Below are positions 59,220-64,000 of a DNA stretch of 64,000 nucleotides, one piece after another (within the stretch, counting starts at the first letter, position 1; each line of letters starts with the position of its first letter). Position numbers and translations under genes: made by a program. The stretch spans positions 1 to 64,000 of the forward strand of contig CANBNG010000009.1 in the NCBI GenBank assembly GCA_947370975.1, in the 5' to 3' direction. The DNA comes from Beijerinckiaceae bacterium. Its GTDB lineage: Bacteria; Pseudomonadota; Alphaproteobacteria; Rhizobiales; Beijerinckiaceae. The notes under the pieces are model-generated. The model searched no databases and was not told where the DNA came from. It saw nothing but the letters and a program-made list of their open reading frames with translations.

Positions 59220-60410
59220 ATGGCAAAATTGAGCGATGAAACCCGCAAGCGTCTGAAATCGCGTACACGCCTCGTCATGGCCGGGCGCGAGCCGACCGAG
59301 CAGTTCGGATTTGTGAACACACCTATTTATCGCGGCTCGACCGTTCTCTCGCCCGATGTCGCGACCCTGAAGGCCCACAAGGCCCGTTTCACCTATGGCA
59401 CCAAGGGCACGCCGACGACGGAGGCGCTCGAAAAAGCCTGGACAGAACTTGCAGGCGCCGCGGGCACCGTCCTTGCGCCCACAGGCCTGGCCGCCGTCAC
59501 GCTGGCGCTGCTCACCGCGCTCAAAAGCGGCGACCATCTGCTTGTCACCGATTCCGCCTATTCGCCGACGCGCCACTTTTGCGACTCCATTCTGGCCCGC
59601 ATGGGCGTGGAGACGACCTATTACGACCCGCTCCTTGGAAGCGGCATCGGCGCGCTCATGCGCCCCAACACCACCGCCGTGCTGGTGGAAGCGCCGGGCT
59701 CGCAGAGCTTCGAGATGCAGGACATTCCCGCCATCGCCGAAGTCGCCCACCAGCATGGCGCTTGCGTCATCATGGACAATACCTGGGCAACGCCGCTGTT
59801 TTTCCCGCCCCATGAGCGCGGCGTCGATCTCGCGATTGAGGCCGGCACGAAATATCTCTCCGGCCATTCCGATCTGATGCTCGGCCTTGTCTCGGCCAAT
59901 CCCGTCTGGTGGCGGCGGCTGCGCGACACATTCGATGCCTTCGCCATGTGCGCTGGCCCCGAGGATGTGTTTCTGGCGCTGCGCGGCTTGCGCACGATGG
60001 AATTGCGCCTGCGGGAAGCCGAGAAACAGGGGCTCGAGCTCGCGCGCTGGTTCCAGACGCGCCCCGAGGTCAAGCAGGTGCTTCACCCAGCCCTGCCCGA
60101 TGCGCCGGGCCATGACATATGGAAACGCGACTTCTCGGGCGCGGCAGGCCTGTTCTCGATCATCCTGCATCCGTGCAAGGAAGCGGCGGTCGATGCCATG
60201 CTCGACGGATTGGAATTGTTCGGCATGGGCTATTCATGGGGCGGCTTCGAGAGCCTCGTCATCCCCTTCGATTGCGCGACCTATCGCACGGCCACGACAT
60301 GGAACCCAGGCGGCCCCGCGCTGCGCTTTCAGGTCGGGCTCGAAGATATGGAAGATTTGCAGGCAGATCTCGAAGCCGGCTTCGCCCGCCTGCGTGCTGC
60401 TGACGCCTGA
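59220..60410 (+). CDS. metC: Cystathionine beta-lyase
   Basis: This 396-residue PLP enzyme of the Cys/Met metabolism family converts cystathionine to homocysteine, pyruvate and ammonia. The Schiff-base lysine is K211 (EAGTKYLSGHSDLMLG); the cofactor aspartate is in CVIMDNTWATPLFF, and FTYGTKGTPTTEALEKAW holds the subunit-crossing Tyr. The C terminus SWGGFESL is typical of MetC of alphaproteobacteria. Start choice: ATG 59220 is close to the family start; ATG 59190 adds a basic ten residues and is also possible. Neither has a strong ribosome binding site. Confidence 0.92.
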   Translation: MAKLSDETRKRLKSRTRLVMAGREPTEQFGFVNTPIYRGSTVLSPDVATLKAHKARFTYGTKGTPTTEALEKAWTELAGAAGTVLAPTGLAAVTLALLTALKSGDHLLVTDSAYSPTRHFCDSILARMGVETTYYDPLLGSGIGALMRPNTTAVLVEAPGSQSFEMQDIPAIAEVAHQHGACVIMDNTWATPLFFPPHERGVDLAIEAGTKYLSGHSDLMLGLVSANPVWWRRLRDTFDAFAMCAGPEDVFLALRGLRTMELRLREAEKQGLELARWFQTRPEVKQVLHPALPDAPGHDIWKRDFSGAAGLFSIILHPCKEAAVDAMLDGLELFGMGYSWGGFESLVIPFDCATYRTATTWNPGGPALRFQVGLEDMEDLQADLEAGFARLRAADA

Positions 60411-60428
60411 GCGTGGGTGCGAGCACCC

Positions 60429-60511
60429 CGTCATTGCGAGCGGAGCGAAGCAGTCCAGAGCGCGGACGTGGCAAAGATGGATTGCCGCATCGCTTGCGCT
60501 CCGCAATGACG
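60429..60511. repeat. Family A dispersed palindrome, copy 5
   Basis: CGTCATTGCGAGCGGAGCGAAGCA opens the unit and TGCGCTCCGCAATGACG closes it, with GATGGATTGCCGCATCGC inside. It lies between convergent metC and the lipid A operon. Confidence 0.85.
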
Positions 60512-60517
60512 GAGCTG

Positions 60518-60850
60518 CTATTTAGACTCGCTTTGCTTGGCGCGGTTTTTCATGATGAGCATCATGTTGCGGATATAAATGAACACCGCCAGCACCTGCC
60601 CCATGATGATCACCGCCTCGCGGCGCTGGATGCCATAGGCCAGCGTCATCAATCCGCCAACCAGCGACAAAACCCAGAAGGCGACCGGAACAACCGAGCG
60701 CCCTGCCCGCTCGCTCGCAAGCCATTGCACCACCATGCGCGCGGTGAAAAGCACCTGCGCGACAATGCCAAAGGCGAGCCAGAAATCGAACCGTTCGACA
60801 AATACATCGTAAAGATAATCGCCCAGCGCGTTTGAGAGCGAAAAGATCAT
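60518..60850 (-). CDS. LAB_N domain membrane protein (lipid-A-disaccharide-synthase N-terminal-like)
   Basis: This 110-residue protein has three membrane helices and the LAB_N pattern (FDFWLAFGIVAQVLFTARMVVQWLASERAGRSVVPVAFWVLSLVGGLMTLAYGIQRREAVIIMGQ). Such small proteins occur fused to or next to glycosyltransferases and are thought to help lipid-linked sugar or lipid A modification. It is the last gene of the operon and overlaps the GT2 gene by ATGA. Confidence 0.9.
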   Translation of the reverse strand: MIFSLSNALGDYLYDVFVERFDFWLAFGIVAQVLFTARMVVQWLASERAGRSVVPVAFWVLSLVGGLMTLAYGIQRREAVIIMGQVLAVFIYIRNMMLIMKNRAKQSESK

Positions 60851-61581
60851 CGCGCAATCTCCCTTGCCACCGGCACTCGCTTGCGGCGCTTGATGAGCCA
60901 GCGCACGCCCGCGAGATCGACGATCCCGACCCAGAGGCGGTCAAAAAATCCATAATTGGAAACGCCCGTCAGGCGCGGCCTGTCGATCACATCGACATAG
61001 GCAATGGCAAGCCCCTCGCGCCGGATCAACGCGGGCATGAAGCGATGCAGCGCATCGAAATAGGGCAGCGCGAGATAGGCCTCGCGCGGGAAACATTTGA
61101 AGCCGCAGCCGGTGTCGCGCGTGCCATCGTTGAGTACGGCAGCGCGCACCTTGTTGGCGATGCGCGACTGGAAGCGCTTGAAGCCCGTATCCTTGCGCCC
61201 GATGCGCTGGCCCTGCACCAGTCCGCAGGCGGGGCCAGCCTCGGCAAGCTTGGCGATGAACGCCGGCATGAAGGCGGGATCGTTCTGGCCGTCGCCATCG
61301 AGCGTGATGATGACAGGTGCATGCGCCGCGCGCACGCCGCTGCGCACTGCCGCAGACTGGCCGCAGGATTCGGCATGGCGAATTTCGCGCAGCCAAGGCC
61401 GCGTGGCCGACAGCCGCGCGAGTTCTGCGCCCGTGCCGTCGGTCGAGCCATCGTTCACATAGACGATTTCAAATGGGCCGGAGGGCGTCAGCGCCCTCGC
61501 GATTTCGGTCACGAGCGGCTCGATATTGCCGGCCTCGTTGCGCACCGGCACGACGACGGATACGCCGGGGGATTGCGTCAT
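60847..61581 (-). CDS. Family 2 glycosyltransferase (polyprenyl-phosphate sugar synthase-like)
   Basis: This 244-residue protein has VSVVVPVRNEAGNIEPLV, YVNDGSTDGT and the metal-binding TLDGDGQNDP of GT-A GT2 enzymes (Dpm1/ArnC/RgtE type). It lacks the two C-terminal helices of ArnC, which the neighbouring LAB_N protein might replace. It would transfer a sugar from a nucleotide donor to polyprenyl phosphate on the cytoplasmic face, making the donor for the ArnT-like transferase. Overlaps of ATGA on both sides mark one operon. Confidence 0.9.
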   Translation of the reverse strand: MTQSPGVSVVVPVRNEAGNIEPLVTEIARALTPSGPFEIVYVNDGSTDGTGAELARLSATRPWLREIRHAESCGQSAAVRSGVRAAHAPVIITLDGDGQNDPAFMPAFIAKLAEAGPACGLVQGQRIGRKDTGFKRFQSRIANKVRAAVLNDGTRDTGCGFKCFPREAYLALPYFDALHRFMPALIRREGLAIAYVDVIDRPRLTGVSNYGFFDRLWVGIVDLAGVRWLIKRRKRVPVAREIAR

Positions 61582-62414
61582 GAAAGGCTCCTTGAACCAG
61601 TCCTGGAAGCGCGCGCGCGCCAGATGAAAACAGCCTGGCGCATGGCCCAGCCGACGAGTCCCGCACCGCGCAGGATAATGCCTGTATCGGCATGACGAAA
61701 CACAATCGCGCGGGCGGCAAAGGCGCGGCGCGCGAAAATGCAGGTGGCCGTGCCAAGCGCCATGCCGGCGATGACATCGGAGGGATAATGCGCGCCCGTG
61801 ACGACGCGCGAAATGCCGATGAGCACGGCAAGCCCCAGCGCCCAGCGTCCCGCGCGCGGCGCGAGAAAGGCCAGCGCGGTCGCCGTCGCAAAGGCCGTGA
61901 CCGAATGGCCGGAGGGAAAACTCAACACGGCTGACTTGATGGAGAAGAGATCGAAGTGAAACGGCCCGACCACATCAAACAGGCGCGGACGTGCGCGGCC
62001 GATGAGCGACTTCAACCCAAGCGACAATAGCCCCGCAGTGGCATTCACGAAGATGATGAAAAAGGCGCGTCCCGCCAACAGGCCAAGCGCTGCATCCATC
62101 CGCGCGCCAAACCCGCGATGACGCAGCAACAGCGCCAGAGCAACGATGCAGGTGCACAGCGCGAAAATCCAGCCGGACTCGCCGAGCTTCGTCACGCGCT
62201 GGAAAAAGCTCTGCCAGCCCTCGGGCGTCGCGCGCGCGCTGGCGGCGATCTGCGCATCGCCCAGCCAGCCGGTGAGGACGATCAGGCCGCAAACAAAAAG
62301 AGCGATCACGCCCTCCATATGGCGGGCCTCTGTCGCGCTCTTGCGCTCGGCTACTTTCCAGCGGGCGAGAAATTCGCGCGAGGCGTGGCGCAGCGGCGCG
62401 AGAGCGGCCATCAT
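61578..62414 (-). CDS. PAP2-family phosphatase, lipid A phosphatase-like
   Basis: This 278-residue membrane protein has the three PAP2 motifs: KSLIGRARP, SFPSGHS and SRVVTGAHYPSD, within five to six helices. LpxE/LpxF lipid A phosphatases and undecaprenyl-diphosphate phosphatases share this pattern. In an operon with an ArnT-like transferase, removal of a lipid A phosphate before sugar addition is a reasonable guess. It overlaps both neighbours by ATGA. Confidence 0.9.
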   Translation of the reverse strand: MMAALAPLRHASREFLARWKVAERKSATEARHMEGVIALFVCGLIVLTGWLGDAQIAASARATPEGWQSFFQRVTKLGESGWIFALCTCIVALALLLRHRGFGARMDAALGLLAGRAFFIIFVNATAGLLSLGLKSLIGRARPRLFDVVGPFHFDLFSIKSAVLSFPSGHSVTAFATATALAFLAPRAGRWALGLAVLIGISRVVTGAHYPSDVIAGMALGTATCIFARRAFAARAIVFRHADTGIILRGAGLVGWAMRQAVFIWRARASRTGSRSLS

Positions 62415-64000
62415 GGCGTCAGGCTCTTGCGCGCATAAACGCCAATATCGAGCTTGCGACCGCCATTGAGGTTGAGCCCCGTGATGCGATCACCCAGCGT
62501 CACCTGCGATGTCGGCGCGAGCGCGGCCTTGAACGCCGCCTCCTGCCGCATATCGACAAAGGCAATGCGGCACGGCGCAGCATCGACGAAACGCGCAGCA
62601 TCAGCGCCATCGCTCATGAACAGATCTGTGCCAGCCAGAAAGACGAGGCTCGGCTCGTTGAAGCCTGACGTCGCGGCGGCAAGCCGTGGGCAGGCAGGCA
62701 AGGTTCCCGCGATCTGGCGGGCGGATTCGGCAAGGCGCGGCGAGATGCGCAGCTGATCGGCGGGCCCACTGGTGAGAATGCCGCTGAAGATGAAGACATA
62801 GGTGCAGAGCGCCAGCGCCGTGCTCCCGATCACGGACAATTCCAGCGGCTCGCGACCGATGTCGCGCAGCAGATGAAAGCCGATCCAGAGCAGGAATGGC
62901 GCGACGGCAAAGGCAGCCGTGCCCGGCAGGCGTCCGGTCCAGATGCAAATCCCAAGGCCAACGGCCACCAGCACGCCAGCCAGCCCCGGCACGAGCAGCA
63001 GCGCCGCCCGCCCGCGCCAGCTCTTGGCGACCAGCGCGCCGCGCTCAAGCGCCATGGCAATGAGAATGGCGATGGCCGGATAGATCGGCAGCACATAATG
63101 GGGCAGCTTGGTGGGCACGGCCTCAAACAGCAGCCAGAAGGGCACGATCCAGGCGAGCAGGAAGGCCACGCCGGGTTCGCGGCGGTGGGTCCAGGCGAAA
63201 GGCGCGGCGAGCGCCGCCAGCGGCGCCAGCGGCCAGGCCGTCACCCAGAAGGCGAGAAAATAGGTGCCGGGCGGCGCGCCATGGGCTTCCTGCCCGCTCG
63301 CAACCTTGCCCAGCATGTCGTTGCCAACTGAATCGGTCAGGAACGCGCCCTTGGTCGCGATCATGATGAGCACGAACCATGGCACGACGAGCGCGAGCGC
63401 CCAGAGCAGGCCCGGAAACGGGCGGCTTGCCAGCAGCCAGCGCGCGCCACGATCCTTGATTGCCAGCACAAGCGCTGCAAAGAGCGGGACCATGGGCGTG
63501 ATCGGCCCCTTGACGAGCAGGCCGAGACCGATCGCACTCCAGAATATGAAGGGCTGCGCGAAGCCGCGCTCCTTCTCCGGTTGCAGATAAAACCGCGCCA
63601 GCGCGCCCATGGCCGCCATGACAGTCGCCAGCACCAACGCGTCGGTTTTGGCCAGCCGCGCCTCGACGCCGAGCAAAATGGTGGAGGCCAGCAGCAGGGA
63701 CGCCAGAAACGCATTGCGGCGGGTGAGGAAGACGAGCGCCGTCCAATAGGTCAGCAGCACGGCGCTCACCGCGCCAAAGAGCGACACCAGCCGATAGAGC
63801 CAGATCGTCGTGCGCGCCTGCGGCAGGCCAAGTGCCTCGGCCGTGCCGACAACAGCCGCCTGCAACCAATAGATGCCGACCGGCTTTTTGTTGCGCGCCT
63901 CGTCCTGAAAGCGGATGGCGACATAATCGCCGGTCTCGATCATCTGCTTGGTGGCCTGCGCAAAGCGCGGCTCATCGCGATCCATCGGCTGAAGCGTGAA
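62411..64000 (-). CDS. ArnT-like glycosyltransferase (GT83), 5' end beyond the window
   Basis: At least 529 residues are present; reading frame remains open through the window edge, so the N terminus (first membrane helix) is missing. The first visible residues contain the catalytic-loop DRDEPRFAQATKQMIETGDY of ArnT/PMT-type enzymes, followed by NKKPVGIYWLQA and about ten membrane helices, then a periplasmic C-terminal domain. It would move a sugar from a polyprenyl-phosphate donor (made by the GT2) onto lipid A in the periplasm. The apparent ATG at 63985 is an internal Met. Confidence 0.9.
   Translation of the reverse strand, partial: FTLQPMDRDEPRFAQATKQMIETGDYVAIRFQDEARNKKPVGIYWLQAAVVGTAEALGLPQARTTIWLYRLVSLFGAVSAVLLTYWTALVFLTRRNAFLASLLLASTILLGVEARLAKTDALVLATVMAAMGALARFYLQPEKERGFAQPFIFWSAIGLGLLVKGPITPMVPLFAALVLAIKDRGARWLLASRPFPGLLWALALVVPWFVLIMIATKGAFLTDSVGNDMLGKVASGQEAHGAPPGTYFLAFWVTAWPLAPLAALAAPFAWTHRREPGVAFLLAWIVPFWLLFEAVPTKLPHYVLPIYPAIAILIAMALERGALVAKSWRGRAALLLVPGLAGVLVAVGLGICIWTGRLPGTAAFAVAPFLLWIGFHLLRDIGREPLELSVIGSTALALCTYVFIFSGILTSGPADQLRISPRLAESARQIAGTLPACPRLAAATSGFNEPSLVFLAGTDLFMSDGADAARFVDAAPCRIAFVDMRQEAAFKAALAPTSQVTLGDRITGLNLNGGRKLDIGVYARKSLTP

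Noticed and set aside
59079..60170. Long open minus-strand frame leading into aapJ (706 codons in total)
   Set aside because: It is antisense to metC, has no domain resemblance before the aapJ signal peptide, and aapJ has a clear start at 59078.

Overview
This is a GC-rich chromosomal segment from an alphaproteobacterium, most likely a member of the Hyphomicrobiales. The grounds are family-level: an aapJQMP amino-acid transporter, AsmA, an ArnT-type lipid A cluster, Flp pilins, a phage-holin-family/DUF3618-type membrane operon, many solute-binding proteins, ATGA-coupled operons, and dispersed palindromes beginning CGTCATTGCGAGG. The genus cannot be told from the window. No rRNA, tRNA, CRISPR array, transposase or phage module was seen. 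The first 20 bases are a pure C run, probably an assembly or contig-end artefact.

Layout. 0.1-16.2 kb is mostly housekeeping: DUF423 protein, single-domain response regulator, an RND efflux pair, AsmA protein, a Pot-type ABC transporter without its binding protein, folD, an aldose-epimerase-like protein, a three-gene membrane operon, a cupin and an alpha/beta hydrolase. 16.3-28.9 kb is an organic-acid/aromatic accessory block: a Bug-type binding protein, a three-subunit molybdenum hydroxylase split across a divergent promoter, a UbiD-family decarboxylase, an NMT1-like protein without signal peptide, an HU protein with a histone-H1-like tail, a MarR regulator, an SDR, a Rieske oxygenase and a secreted NMT1-like protein. 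29.2-29.9 kb holds two orphan Flp pilins. 30.1-37.6 kb is an mdtABC-like RND efflux operon with two paralogous pump proteins.

The most notable region is 37.6-54.2 kb, a catabolic island for a nitrogen-rich heterocycle. It holds an operon of AtzH, a BiuH-like cysteine hydrolase, AtzG and AtzE; divergent from it are an ATZ/TRZ amidohydrolase and an 8-oxoguanine deaminase. A long opposite-strand run follows, encoding another ATZ/TRZ amidohydrolase, two 2-oxoglutarate/Fe(II) oxygenases, a complete BMP-type (nucleoside/purine) ABC importer, a formamidase and a biuret hydrolase. The control regions of the AtzHGE operon and of the importer carry the same 10-bp palindrome TTGCATGCAA, suggesting one regulator. 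The parts fit import, oxidation/deamination, ring opening, and release of nitrogen through formamide-, biuret- and carboxybiuret-like intermediates. Cyanuric acid hydrolase (AtzD) and allophanate hydrolase (AtzF) are absent, so this is not the known atrazine pathway. A decayed ABC permease end at 54.0-54.2 kb shows that the island has lost a second transporter.

54.7-59.1 kb is the aapJQMP L-amino-acid transporter, divergent from a cystathionine beta-lyase gene. 60.5-64.0 kb is an ATGA-coupled operon for lipid A sugar modification, cut by the window edge. Two dispersed palindromic repeat families (A: CGTCATTGCGAGG type; B: CTCCCCACAAGGGGGAG type) sit in most of the larger gene gaps.
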